Notes: a model not told the origin generated them from the letters alone. A stretch of DNA of 64,000 bases from Stachybotrys elegans (GCA_020746835.1 JAGPNK010000040.1:46414-110413); one strand, 5' to 3'. Positions 1 through 11,231 are shown, counted from the stretch's first letter. Numbers and translations are program-made.

Positions 1-1204
1 GCTCCCCGCCCAATTTGTCCTCGCTACGCTGCATCAGGGCTACTATAGCCTCCTCTTGGAGCCTTACCTTCGACAAGGCTGTGTTCAGGAGCCCTCTTGA
101 TGCTGCGGTAGGGTCATGATGCATAGAGCCCGCTGCCGAGGTGTTCAAGTCTATTTCCAGTGTCGTCTTGGCATTTGCAACCTCATCTGGAATGGTTCCC
201 CACAGAGCGCGCCGTATTCTAGGTACCATTTGAGTAATCAGGGAGAGGTGCAGGCCGCGATTGAATGTTGGGCATATAGTGAACACTGTAGGGGGGCCGA
301 GCTGAAATGGCGGTAGATCCACGTTCGTCTCCGGGTTTCCGAGCAATCTTTCCAGTAACAAATGGTATAACTCAAGCAAGCAGACGCAGCAGCTGGCCAG
401 TAACAGTATTGTCGGTAAATAAATCGCACTTGAAGACGCTGACAAAGTGTCATCGCCGGCAGTCGGCGACTCAACCATTGTATTGGCAGCGCGGACGAAG
501 TCTTGAGCTGTAAGATATAGCTCCTGTATGGTTGTACTTGGTCCGCCAGCCGTGCTGGCACCAGCCGGTATTCTCCGAGGGTCATTGGTTGCATTAGCTG
601 AGACAGCGAGCCGAAGGGAGTGCTTGAGCCCAAGGAGCCTGAAATGTAAGTTCCATAGCTGGTAATGCGTCCGTGGAGCCACCTCTAAGGGGCAACTAGG
701 TGGTGCGTCGGTTGGTTCGGCCTCCTCATGGGAGGGAGTTGAGTGTAATGTTGCATCAAGGTCGCTGGCAAATAACATGTGGTAGTCACCTGCATCAAGT
801 TGGCTGGCAGAATCCATAGAAGAATAGTCGCTGATCATGTTCAACTCCGTCATTGTCGTCATCTCAGGGCTGCCCAGGTCCAGGAACGTGTGGGTGGGGT
901 CGGCGGCTGTTGCTCGCTGCATGCTATCGTGGAGCAATACTGATATTGAATCACCCCTATAGCCCAAATTGTGCAGCGATGGCTCAGTCAGGTCTGAGGG
1001 CTCGGTGAGATTGCTGGTAGTAAATCTTGAGCCCCGCGGGCGCCCCAGTCGACGAGGTGGGCTGAATCGGCAGGCAATGTCTAGGCGGCGGCATCTCTGA
1101 CACTCTTGGAATCCAACTACTGTCTCGCACCTTGTCTTGAGCGCGTGACACCTGTCGCAAGCATCCCGGCGGGCTGTCCTGGGTTTGGGAGCGTCATCAG
1201 ACAT
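1..1204 (-). CDS. Zn2Cys6 transcription factor, AflR-like, 3' end beyond the window
   Basis: The reading frame is open without introns from an ATG at 1204 down to base 1, about 401 residues, so the C-terminus lies outside the window. The N-terminus carries a complete fungal binuclear zinc cluster: C16-x2-C19-x6-C26-x8-C35-x2-C38-x6-C45, preceded by basic residues and followed by an R-x-G-R-P-R-G basic stretch. The rest is Ser/Thr/Asp-rich and then a Leu-rich helical part (around residues 260-300) like the regulatory domain of AflR-type proteins. Members of this family are nuclear DNA-binding regulators, often of secondary-metabolite or catabolic clusters. Its targets cannot be read from the sequence; several neighbouring genes are broken, so it may regulate a decayed set. 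The zinc cluster is certain; the AflR assignment is by resemblance only. Confidence 0.85.
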   Translation of the reverse strand, partial: MSDDAPKPRTARRDACDRCHALKTRCETVVGFQECQRCRRLDIACRFSPPRRLGRPRGSRFTTSNLTEPSDLTEPSLHNLGYRGDSISVLLHDSMQRATAADPTHTFLDLGSPEMTTMTELNMISDYSSMDSASQLDAGDYHMLFASDLDATLHSTPSHEEAEPTDAPPSCPLEVAPRTHYQLWNLHFRLLGLKHSLRLAVSANATNDPRRIPAGASTAGGPSTTIQELYLTAQDFVRAANTMVESPTAGDDTLSASSSAIYLPTILLLASCCVCLLELYHLLLERLLGNPETNVDLPPFQLGPPTVFTICPTFNRGLHLSLITQMVPRIRRALWGTIPDEVANAKTTLEIDLNTSAAGSMHHDPTAASRGLLNTALSKVRLQEEAIVALMQRSEDKLGGE

Positions 1205-2115
1205 TGAAGTCAGTAGTTCGCTTGGATGACCGGCTGGTGGACGGACATGAGAGAACTGTATAATGAGGATTCCTATTGTGCATATATGAATACTGTCGGA
1301 AAGCTCGCCCAAGACATCAAACGATGGAAAGAATTAAGAGAGGGGTTTGCAATCCGATCAGTAATTTGGATTCATTAAGCTTACGCCCAAGACACAAAGT
1401 GTGGCAGCTTTGTTCGCTTGAGAGGCGGTAGTGAAAGATGATGCATCCTGCTTCCTGGATTCTTAAAAAATCGCTCAACAACCTAGCAAGAACCCCTACA
1501 GTTCCTGTCCTTTTCAGGAAGACCAAGGACTTGTTGTATGTGTAGACCTGGACACCTAGTGTGTAAGCGTCTGCATCTTTACATCCAATGGGAGCTCATA
1601 GGTGCACTGCCCCCGGTGCGAAAAGAGTTGCACCAATCCGTTGGTGGAAATAAAATACATTATGTTAGCAGCATTAGAGCTGTAGGCAAAGATCCCCTTG
1701 TATGGGCGCTGATTCAGCAAGTGTGGGTTTAATACAAGCTTGCTGCTCCTTCACACTCAAGGGAATAGTTAGGGCTGGCAAAGGTTAAGATTATAGCTCG
1801 CAAAGGTCATTGTTAGGGCAACAAGTAAGGGTCAGGGTCATAGCTACATAGGTAGCTTAGAATTTCACCTTTGCCCACAGCCCCTGACGATGACCTCTGC
1901 TGGGCAGTGATAGTTATGTGATCCTTACTGCAATTTGCACTGGGGGCGGTGAACCTATGAGGTCCCACGTCCCATGAGTAATATGAGTCAGCCGCTCCGC
2001 GCCTGAGTGGAGCGGAGTTCATGAACCACGTCCTTGCCCTGCAGAGTAACGTATGCAAGCTATTAGCGTCCCAAGTCCTTGCAGGAGATGAGAAGAGAGT
2101 CATAAACATTCAGTC
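1205..2115. other. Intergenic, no convincing gene
   Basis: Short open frames here show no recognisable domain. The stretch at 1738-1769 resembles the end of the 3032-5262 transposon, with an AAGCTTGCT block followed by CACACTCAA-like and GGGA-like words, so it may be a worn terminal repeat. A small perfect 7-bp inverted repeat lies near 1992-2016 (CCGCTCC/GGAGCGG). Confidence 0.5.
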
Positions 2116-2817
2116 TCACTCGGTAAGTAAATAATGCAATGACACTGGCATGCAGCCGTGGCATCGAAGCCTGTCTTTGACAAGATCGTGGTCCGTCAAG
2201 ACCTTGATGGCTACCTTTGGCGCAAGTGCGTCTCCATGGATCCGCTTGCCAACGCAAAGTCGCTGTGGTGAACGGGGACATCGGGCACCGTGGTGATCGC
2301 AAACGTGCTGTGCAGGCTCGGCAGATTGTGGGAGACATTGCCTGTTTTGAAGAAGTAGTCATGAGTAAATAGAGCTTGACGAGTGAGTTCATTGTCGAGG
2401 ACGTGTGGTTGACTTACCCATGTCAGTGCCTGCGGCCGAGGGCTGGTCGTCCATGAGAAGGACCTTGTTGCCAAGAGCCGCTATCTCGGTCAGGTATTCG
2501 CCGCAGAGCGCCTCATTCACGCGCAACTCCTTGTATGGCGCAGACGGCGTCACCTTGGCCGAGCAGCCGTGAATGCCGTGTTCAGCCCGTAAGCGCTGCC
2601 ATGCACTCGGAAGCCTCGCGCCTCCAGCCAAGCAGTGAGGCTGGCATGCGCAAAGACTTCTTGGCAGCCTAACTCTGGGCGGCCGTGGAGAGCTTCTTCG
2701 TCGTCAGAGGCGGCATCAATAACGTGGGACAATGCTGATCTGGCTTGCTCGAGGTCGAAGAGGTATTGAAACATCCAACAACGGCGCAATCACGGTCTCT
2801 GTACTTGTTGCCGTCAT
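2116..2817 (-). pseudogene. M20-family amidase/peptidase remnant (PM20D2/aminoacylase-1-like 2 type)
   Basis: Two ends of an M20 metallopeptidase-like protein are joined with the middle missing. The N-terminal part, in one frame, has the family signature HGRPELG, then an AH-x2-L-x2-WLEARGF block and SAYGL-x-TAF. Immediately downstream a second frame carries C-terminal motifs (RVNEALC, LLMDDQPS, GTDMGN, VSHNLPSLH). The central catalytic and lid region, some 200 or more residues in this family, is absent. A GT-AG intron (2417-2342, 76 nt) still splits the DMG|NVSH motif. A further frame change occurs after FALASG, where the original frame runs on to a stop at 2116-2118. The first ATG at 2817 is followed by a frame change near 2770. 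The copy cannot make an active enzyme. Its lesions are deletions and frameshifts rather than RIP transitions. Confidence 0.8.
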
Positions 2818-3031
2818 TGCTATTCCTGATTGGCGTGGCTGCACATTGAGGTCGGGTGACAGGGAAGAAAGGACTAGGTTAAAGTAAAGCTGCTTGCACA
2901 ACAAGTCGTTGCGTGATCGGGCACGCCCGGCGACTGATCCTCGTAAAGGAACTTATTACCACGCGCCCGATGGGGCGAGATATGAGTCTCATCTCGAACA
3001 ACAGGATGCCATTCACTACCTATCGGTACTA

Positions 3032-3059
3032 TCCCTTTGAGTGTGCGGGAGGAGCAAGC
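3032..3059 (+). repeat. Left terminal inverted repeat of the 2.2 kb element
   Basis: This is a 28-bp perfect inverted match to 5235-5262. It starts with TCCCTTT directly after the target dinucleotide TA and is not RIP-altered. Confidence 0.9.
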
Positions 3060-4195
3060 AGGTTACAGACAGGGTTTTTAACCAATAAAAATATAGAAAA
3101 AAATCGTGACTTTGGTTTCCTAAGAAATTAGGCTATAATAGAAGTCCTAGCATTCCTGCCTAGTATATATAGCTATATTATATATATTACATTCTAGCTA
3201 GGTCTTTATAGGCTGTTTAAGGCTATTTCTACTAGTCTAATCTAGGGGCTACTAGTAGTAGAGAGAGCTTTATAACTATATCTTATCTATCTAGAGTCTC
3301 TAATAGCCTAAATAATAGCTACTTTTCTCCCTATTAATATAATTATACTATAATAGAGTGACTATAGTGTCTTTAGCCTTAAAGAGCTTCTTTATACTCT
3401 TAGTCTTTCTATATAAAGCAATAAGATTATTAATAAAACACTACTACTATAGCTTTTATACCCTATATAGAGGCTATAGTAAAGGCCCTAAAGCCTATTA
3501 CTATAATAGATAGCTATTAATAAGGACTACTTTAAATAGAAAGGTTTAGACTATTACTTACTATTTTTTCTTATAGTTTTAGTAGTTAAGACTTTCTATA
3601 GTCTATAGTTAATTCTTTATATCTATAGTATTTATTTTTTTATTATAAATAGCTATAGTCTTTAATATAGAGAGTTTCTTAACTAGATTAGAGTTAAATT
3701 TATAGTAAATAGAGTATAACTATACTATTATTATAAAGGGCTACTAGTGAATTTAATAGATAAATTTATCCTCTATAAATACTATTAATAGTACTATTAT
3801 AAGGGTATTATCTTTCTATATAATTTAATTAACTTTAAGGGATTAAATAAAGAATTAATATATATTTTTTTATTAATTATATAGTTTAGACTCTTTTCTC
3901 TAATATATTTTACTATTTAGTATAGCTATAGCTTTAATATAGTTAAAAGTCTAGTACTTTTTAATATAGTTTTATTACTTAGCTATAATAAAGGGTTTAT
4001 AAATACTATAGTTAATTTAAGTAATATCTATAGTAGTTATTTTTTAATTTCTAAAAGTCTAGAAAAAATATAGTAATAAAAAGAAATTATTAAGGAAAAT
4101 ATAATAGATAGCTATTAGTAGTCTAAATAGTAAGAAAACTACTATAGCTTATATAGAGTTTAGAGCTTTTATTATATTAGGGGTAGCTTTATACT

Positions 4196-4316
4196 TTTTC
4201 CCTTACTATAAGCCTTACTACTATAAGCCCTACTATTATAAGCCTTACTATTATAAGCCCTACTATTACTATAAACTCTACTATTACTATAAGCCTTATT
4301 ACTATAAGCCCTACTT
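4196..4316. repeat. Short tandem repeat inside the transposon
   Basis: Units of about 15-18 bp built on ACTATAAGCC(C/T)TACT recur roughly seven times. They look like a microsatellite-type expansion within the AT-rich body of the element. Confidence 0.7.
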
Positions 4317-5234
4317 TATCTTTTTAATAATAGTAGGTATAGACTATAGTATATACTAAATCCACTATAAAAAATAGCTTAATTAAGCTATAATTTAAAC
4401 TTTAAATCCAATAGGTATTAGTTTACTAGAGATAGTTATTTTTTTATAAATATAGCTTTTAAAGCTAACTATATACTTATTTATAAAGAGATTTATACTT
4501 AGAACTTAGAGTTATAAAGAAATAGTCTATAGGTAATTAAACTACTTATTATAAAGCTTAAAAAGCCTTTATAACTATAATAAAAAAAGGGAAATTTATA
4601 TATAGTAAGATAGTAGCTAGAACTAGTTAAAAGTTATATATTTAATAATAGAATAATTTAAAAAGTATTCCTTTATTTTAAAAACCTTTTAATAGTCTTT
4701 TAGATAGGTTTTTCTATATAAATCTATATAAATCTATATAGTAAGCTATAAATAGATCTTTAGTACTAAGATTAAGCTTTAAGCTTTCTTTTATTATAAA
4801 AGCTACTTTATATAGCTACTATTACTATAAAAACTACATTTAGAACCTTAAGTAAGCTTAAAAGCCTTATTTATATAATAAACCTATCTTTTTATAAGAA
4901 AAATAAATATAAAAAGCTAGAAAAGGTTAACTAGACTTATTAGTAATAATAATAAAAGTAAATAATATTATTCTATCTCTATTAGTATAAAGGCACTACT
5001 ATACTTATTAATAAACTTAAAATTTAGTCTTTTTATAATATTATTATCTTACTCTTACTAATAGTAATCTAGCTATATAAAAAGCTTATTATTAACTTTA
5101 CTAATACCTCTAACTATAATTATATTCTCTATTATAATATTTTAAATATTTATTTAGTATGGCTTTTAGTAGAGAAAGGGTTAAAGTTACTTCTTATACT
5201 GACCTAAATTAAGGGGTATATAGGTCTAATATAA

Positions 5235-5262
5235 GCTTGCTCCTCCCGCACACTCAAAGGGA
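5235..5262 (-). repeat. Right terminal inverted repeat of the 2.2 kb element
   Basis: This is the inverted partner of 3032-3059, ending AAAGGGA just before TA at 5263-5264. About 40 bp inside it the sequence matches the right inner end of the short element at 12658-12913. Confidence 0.9.
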
Positions 5263-5567
5263 TAACATAAGGGCTGTAGCCAATAGCCGACAGATGGTGC
5301 GGAAATCCGCGCTATGCTCACTGCTCCGTAGCAATTTGCATGCATTATCAGATCCCAACGTACGTTACAAGCTCGGTCTTCCTCAGCTTATCAGACCCAG
5401 AATCCTGGTCCAGAGTCTCGCGACACGCCACACCATGTCGACATTTAATATACAGGCCAAGGATGCGATCAAAAGATGAGCCGTCGAACTCGAATGCACA
5501 TGGTCCTCTCTTGCTGCTGCTTCACACAATTCAACAGTACGCCCAGGCCTTGCCGACTTTAATCACA

Positions 5568-7263
5568 ATGTCATCTCACGCCAAGGATGATGTCGAGAAG
5601 CCTGGCCAAACCACGACTGCAGCAGGTTTGCCAGCAAGGACATTGAAGATACAGCCATCGTAGCCTCCCTGAGCGCAACCGAGGCGCGCTCGCTGCTGAT
5701 CGATCGTACCCATCATGCTCTTCTCATGCCTCTTCCAGACGCTCGGCAAATCATCGCTGAGCTACTCCTCCATCATGGGCTCCACATGATCGGATCCGAC
5801 TACTCCTGGGCCAGCAGCATCTATTATTTTGGCTACCTCGTTTTCCGTATCCGGTATCCTACCTCATCGTCAAGTTTCCCGTGGGCCAGGTGATTGCCGC
5901 TGCATGGCGAGTCGTTTTATGACTTTCCTGCCCTCCATTCGCCTACACGTGTAATACCATCACAGCATCACTTGGGGCGCCATCATCATGCTTTCCGCTG
6001 CCGGGTGGCCTTCTGGCTACCCGCTTCTTCCTGGGACTTGCCGAGGCTACTATTGCGCCAGAACTGGCACTCATGTTGTCGGTATGGTACAAGAGGTCGG
6101 GGCAGCCTATTCGTCACAATGTCTGGTTCATGGGCAACGTCATCGCAGGCTTTTTCGCCCCGCTCCTTTCCTATGGCATCAGCTTCCCTACGTGGAGAGT
6201 AAGTCGTGCCCCAGACCAGAAGTAGTCGCTCTTCAATATCCACTAACTGCTTCTTCTCATCTATAGATCTTGTTCATCTTGTTCGGCGGAATTACCATCC
6301 TCTGGGGCTCAGCCCTGTTCTTCTTACTTGACGAGCCCGCGACTGCACGATTTTTAACCCCAGCGAATCGCGAAAAGGCCATGATCCGTGTGTCGGAGAA
6401 CAAGATGGCATCGAAAGACCACAGCTTCAAGTTGCCGCAGCTTATCGAGGGCCTAACCGACCCAAAACCGTGGCTCTTGTTCCTGATCATGCTTTCCTCG
6501 ACCTTGCTCAATGGTCGAGCGAGTGTATGTCTGCCCATCCCCTGGTCCAGCGCTTCCAGGTCACCGGTGAATGCATTCTGACTGACGTGCTCCTCACTCC
6601 TACAGTTCCAAGCTTTCATCGTTCAGGGCATGGGCTTCAACAAGGTCAATTCGTATCTCGTGCAAGTCATTTCCGCAGCTTTCCAGGCCCTGTTCGTCTT
6701 CACCGCTACAGTTGGTAGCTCCTATATCAAGAACTCGCGGACCTACTTCATGGTGTTCCTATACGCCATTTCCGTGGCCGGTGCCGTCATGGTGCGCCAG
6801 ATCGAACAGCAACGGCTCTGGGCCCGTTTCCTCGGGTACTGCCTCTGCATTGCCTTTTCCGGCAACTTTCCCATGATCTTTGCCATGTCGACGGCCAATT
6901 TTGCCGGCTATACAAAGAAGGCTACTGTTAATGCTGCTGTGAGTATTGGTAAAGACAGGGAAACTGTGTGCTGACGCGTCTTCGTGACATAGCTCTTTGT
7001 TGCTTATTGTGCTGCCAATGTGTCATCACCCCAGCTCTTTTCCGCTAGTGAGGCCCCAACGTATCCCAGGGCTTCACCGCCTGTTTCATCTGCCTAAGCT
7101 GCTCGGTTGTTTTCACGGGCATCTTGCGCGCGTATCTCATTTGGGAGAACAGGAAGCGTGATCAACAGTTCGGCACCAGATCATCGGAGGAAGAGATAAA
7201 CGTGGAGCTTTTGGTTTCTGACAAGACTGAGATGGAGATTCCCGAGTTCCGTTTCGTCTTCTG
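5568..7263 (+). pseudogene. MFS transporter pseudogene, allantoate permease (anion:cation symporter) type
   Basis: The frame from the ATG at 5568 begins like a fungal Dal5/Tna1-type permease. After a frame change the family block SDYSWASSIYYFGYL follows, then a run of transmembrane-like segments (GGLLATRFFLGLAEA, VWFMGNVIAGFFAPLLSYG, WGSALFFLLDEPATARFL, FQAFIVQGMGFNKVNSYL, SGNFPMIFAMSTANFAGYTK). Three introns with good GT-AG borders remain at 6199-6266, 6525-6605 and 6939-6992. Breaks are a frameshift near 5635, loss of the segment after the first helices near 5750-5800, a stop and frame change after YLIVKFPVGQ near 5900, and a frameshift in the last exon after EAPTYP near 7058; the C-terminus then runs in another frame to a stop at 7261-7263. 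Such proteins import allantoate, nicotinate or similar anions across the plasma membrane. This copy is not functional as written. Confidence 0.85.
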
Positions 7264-8020
7264 ACGCAGTCGCCCTGAGCAGTATAGATGCCGTTTTGAG
7301 TCAACCACGTCATTATTCGGGGTCGCAGTACCATACGATATTGTGCACCCCTGTTTTACGCGATTAGCTGCTTTAGATAGCCTAAAGACTTGGATCGCTG
7401 TTAGTCACACTTGGGGATCTTTCAAAACATATAATGAGCTCACCCATGTGCAACTATAGCTCCATGTCTACGCGAAGTGCTATAAATTGCCTGACATTTC
7501 GCAGCAGTGCTTTCATCGATGCCGAAACGAATCCATTTGGGGGTTTCTGTTGAACCGAGCAGGGAAAACGGTGTGAGCAGTCTACCCTAGACTCAGATAG
7601 CCTTTATAAGGGACATTGAATAGGCCGATAGATTCAACAAGCATCACGATCATAGAGAATTTAAAGTTTGGCGCTCGTAGGCACTGCTACAGCGGTGAAC
7701 AGGAATTCACGTGGAACGTGAGTTATTTTGACAATTTCCAATAAAATCGCTTCCCGGCCAGGGATATTTAGACAACCGGGAACCCCAGACGCGAGTCACG
7801 AGATTGGCGGCCCATGAGCATGTGGATTGAGCCCATAATTAAATAGCCGACAGACACGACGAATCTCAAAGATGTGGGGAAGAGATAAAGAGAGTTTGTA
7901 CTCCAGGGAACTGATGAGTCCTTGTCTGGGCAGAAATTTGTACAGTAGGCCTTCCTCTGCTTCGAGTTGAAGTCTGCTTCGAGTTGAAGGAAGGCAGACA
8001 GACAGATTGGTAGCAATGGC
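7264..8020. other. Intergenic between MFS and GH3 pseudogenes
   Basis: No supported gene. A 17-bp direct duplication built on TCTGCTTCGAGTTGAAG occurs twice in tandem at about 7956-7989, just before the GH3 homology begins. Otherwise the stretch is unremarkable GC-normal DNA. Confidence 0.5.
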
Positions 8021-9673
8021 AAGGCAGCAGCAGCAATCTACCACGATGCTACGGCTCCAGTAGATGACAGGGTGGAAGACTTGGTACAGCGGATGACACT
8101 GGAAGAGAAGGCGGGCAGATGTTCCACAACATGATCAGTGTAGGACCGGACGGCGAGCTATCAGGTCCTGTGCCGGCGATGGCGATGCTTGACACGCGTG
8201 AGCTGCTCGAACGAAGCTCATGTCACACTTCAACCTGATAGGACCCATCAACGACCCGGGCATGGTGGCGGCATGGCAGCACGTCCTGGATCACAACCAC
8301 TTCAACTCCAATGTCGGCACGGGCTTCAAAGCCGGCGCCATGAACCAGTGGCCCGAGGCGTTTGGCCTCGCGGCGCTGCATGATCCGGACCTGGTGCGAC
8401 GTTTCGCTGGCTGTTCGTCGCGAGTACCTGGCAGTTGGCTTGCGACTGTAGCTTGGACCTGACCACCGAATACTGCTGGGCCCGATGCCAGGACACCTTT
8501 GGGGAGAGCTCCACACTCGCATCCGAGCTCGTTGCGGCATACATCGAGGGACTACGGGGCCCCAGCGGCGACGGCCACGACTCGGTATCGACCATGACCA
8601 AGCACTTTCCCGGCTCCGAGCCGCTGAAGGACGGCGAAGATCCACACTTTGCCGGTGGCCAACGGCTCGTCTAGGGGAGAACCTCGAGTACCACTTGGAG
8701 CCGTTCCGGAGGGCCATCAAGGCGGGAACCCGACAGATGATGCCTTCATATGGAATGCCGGTGGACACCAACCACGAAGAGGTGGGATGCGCCTTCAACA
8801 AGGACATTGATTCCAACTCGGCTTCAACGGCCTCGTCTGCTACCTTGCTTGGCGAGAACGTGCTGGCACGTGCTTGGGGCTGCGAGAACCTCAGCGAAAT
8901 GGACCATGTCATCAAGATCGTGGATGCCGGGTGCGATCAAGTAGGTGGCGAGTCCAAGCCTGAGCTCATGATTGAGGCAGTGCGGTCTGGCTTGGTGTCT
9001 GAAGACCGCATTGATGAGTCGGTGCGCCGCGTCTTGCGCGGAAAGTTTAGGCAGGGCTTGTTCGACGACAAGCGCTTCGTCGACGCGGATCAGGCAAGTG
9101 TCATAGTGGGCAATCCCGATTTTATGCGCATGGCCAAGGATGCGCAGCGTAAGGCTTTCGTTGTTCTTGTCAACGATGGATTCTTGCCCCTTTCCCCAAA
9201 ATTCTGCAAGGTTTACGTGGAGGGAATCGATAAGACAAGGCAAATGATCGGGGTCTATTGGTCGTAGAGTCGCCCTCCTTGGCAGACGTGGCCTACGAAA
9301 CTCGGTCTGGAGGGTTTCAAGCCAAGTTCCACTCTGGGTCCTTGGAATTAACCGCGGAAGAAGTGGAAAGGCTGTACAGCATTATCAGCCAAGTCACATA
9401 CACCATAATCGACGTCTACATGGAGCGGCCAGCTGTTCTTACACCTCTGGTTGAGGCGCAAATGCAGGCCCGAGCGGAGAGGATGGGAGCCGCTGTGACT
9501 AGTAGCATGGAACGAGTTGGTGGCAGCGCGCTGATGGCCAACTTTGGCGCTGCGGATGACGCCTATCTCGACGTGTGCTTTGGGGTTGGGGTGTTACCCC
9601 TAGCGGCAAGCTGCCATTTGACCTCCCGCGCTCGAATGAAGCCGTAAACAAGTCGCAGCAGAAACGAAGATAA
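8021..9673 (+). pseudogene. Glycoside hydrolase family 3 (beta-glucosidase-like) pseudogene
   Basis: GH3 sequence can be followed nearly end to end, in changing frames: a start-proximal block APVDDRVEDLVQRMTLEEKAG (near 8050-8110), NVGTGFKAGAMNQWPEAFGL, then DTFGESSTLASELVAAYIEG, STMTKHFPGSEP, NLEYHLEPFRRAIKAG, RAWGCENLSEMDHVIKIVDA, EDRIDESVRRVLRGKF, and C-terminal ALMANFGAADDAYLDVCFG and GKLPFDLPRSNEAVNKSQQ ending in a stop at 9671-9673. At least five frame changes break it (about 8110, 8215, 8430-8480, 8680, 8810-8860, 9240, 9600), and blocks expected between the first motif and NVGTGF are missing. The nucleophile motif of GH3 (aspartate in a V-x-T/S-D-W context) is not present: the region reads GFNGLVC and then loses frame. 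It ends 139 bp from the convergent aquaporin stop. Non-functional. Confidence 0.85.
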
Positions 9674-9812
9674 TGGTACCATGCATAACCTTTTGCCTAA
9701 AAAGAACCCCCAAAGTCAGACTGAACTCCACAGTCATATTTTGAAGAAAGTCCTTCTGCGAAACGCCCGCCGGCTCGTTCCTGTAGCACTCCCGACTCTG
9801 CCGGTACTCCTG

Positions 9813-11231
9813 CTAGTAATTTTGGCCCCCTTGCACATGCAACATCCTCTGCCCTTCCTTCTCGAAGCTCTCCCTCCCCTCCGTGACCAACGCAGGCGAG
9901 TACAACAAACTCGACCTCTTGCCCTCTACTTCTGGTCCCTCCCCCTCGGTACCGGTAGTAATAATACTCGGCGGCCGACTGGCGCCACCAATATTATCCG
10001 TCATGACCGGCGTCACCGCACCACTTGGCGTCATCGCCGCGCCAGTGACGCCAGGGATCTCGGGGGCCTCGGAGGCGTCGACGCGCTGGACTGCACCCGT
10101 CACGTTACCCCGGACGTCGCGCAGGATCAGGGCCAGGGCCTCGTGGTCGGCGCCGCCGTCCTGGCCGGCGTTGGCCGTCTCGTAGTGCGAGGCCTTGAGG
10201 GCCCAGTATAGTGCTGCCGAGAGCATGGTGCCGACAAAGGGTGCCGTGTAGTAGATCCAGGTCGATGGCTCGAATTCGCCGGCGATGACGTCGGGACCTG
10301 TGTTTGAACGGGATCGTGTTAGTTCGCATGTGAGGCCAGTCTGATGAGAAAATCGTACCGAGCGTGCGGGCAGGGTTGAGAGAACCACCAGTCAGCCCCG
10401 TGGCGAAGAGTTCTGCCAGGAACAGCGCCAGACCAATACCTACAGGCGCAATGAACGTCGCCTTGTGCTTCTCGCCCGCGAGCATGTAGATGGCAAACAT
10501 GAGTAGCGAAGTGCAGAACATCTCGATGAAGAAGCCCTGCGCGAGAGAGGTACTGGCACCCAGCTTGGTGCGTGCGTTGATGCCTCCGGGCACGACGACC
10601 TGGCCGATGCCTGCCGCAGCAATGGCGGCGACGAACTGCACGACGAAGAGAATCGCGGATCGGTACCAGGTCAGTGCGCCACAGAGGAAAAGGCCGAGCG
10701 TGACGGCTGGGTTGAACAGACCGCCAGAGACACGGAAGAAGACCCAGGCGTTTACGGCCAGGGAGAAGCTGGAGCGGAGTCAGTTGCTGCCAAGTCATCC
10801 CGCATTGTTGATACGCACCCAAACCCAAGCGAAGAGTAAAGCAGCTGGCTCGTATCAAGTGTCCCCGCGTTCTGCGTGTCACCAGTGGCGTTCTGCGTCA
10901 GCTGCTCCTGTCCGGCCTGGGTGGCAATTCCAAATGCGAAGAAGAGGAACAAGAAGGTGCCGCAGAATTCTGCCACGCCGGCAATGATCTCGTTCTTGAT
11001 AATCATGCGCTTCCGCAGCTTGCCGACGTCGGTGGTGTCAGTCTGTAGCACGCCGGGCAGCTTGCTGTGCAGGTGGGCAGCCTCACGCTTCTTCTTGCGG
11101 GCCTGGGCGAGCTGCCACTTGCGCTTGCTTGCATGCTGGCTTGGATGGCCGTACTGACGCTTGCCGTGACCGTTCTGGTGCGCGCGGCCCTCCTCGAGGA
11201 TGCCCGGCTCGACGTGGTTGTTGGTAGGCAT
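9813..11231 (-). CDS. Aquaporin / MIP-family channel, intact, three exons
   Basis: Three exons, 11231-10819, 10768-10359 and 10297-9813, splice in frame (introns 50 and 61 nt, GTGCGT...CAG and GTACGA...CAG) to give 435 residues. Both pore loops are present: FNPAVTLG with NPA at about 157-159 and SLNPARTLG with NPA at about 269-271. Hydrophobic helices run from about residue 85 (IIAGVAEFCGTFLFLFFAFG) to 310. The N-terminus is long and basic with a Lys/Arg-rich stretch, and the C-terminal tail of over 100 residues is hydrophilic; both are common in fungal members. The family conducts water, sometimes glycerol or other small solutes, across membranes; substrate cannot be decided from what I see. 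ATG at 11231 is chosen as the first ATG in frame. It is the one clearly intact enzyme or transport gene among its broken neighbours. Confidence 0.9.

Larger units (their letters stand above)
3032..5262. mobile_element. TA-flanked terminal-inverted-repeat DNA transposon (Fot1/Tc1-mariner-like), RIP-altered
   Basis: The element is bounded by perfect 28-bp inverted repeats beginning TCCCTTTGAGTGTGC (3032-3059 and 5235-5262) and flanked on both sides by the dinucleotide TA (3030-3031 and 5263-5264), the target duplication expected of Tc1/mariner/Fot1 elements. The ends and the flanks are GC-normal, while the interior from about 3085 to 5215 is AT-saturated and has no usable reading frame, consistent with RIP of a formerly transposase-coding body. 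Its length of 2231 bp fits a full-length Fot1-class element, but no transposase motif can be read. An internal stretch (4196-4316) is a short tandem repeat. It lies between the M20 remnant and the MFS pseudogene. Superfamily assignment rests on TIR plus TA only. Confidence 0.75.

Noticed and set aside
8223..8915. 230-codon open frame on the minus strand over the GH3 region
   Set aside because: It is the antisense of recognisable GH3 sequence and shows no protein-like features.
10490..10987. 165-codon plus-strand frame over the aquaporin
   Set aside because: It is antisense to exons 2 and 1, which encode the NPA motifs.
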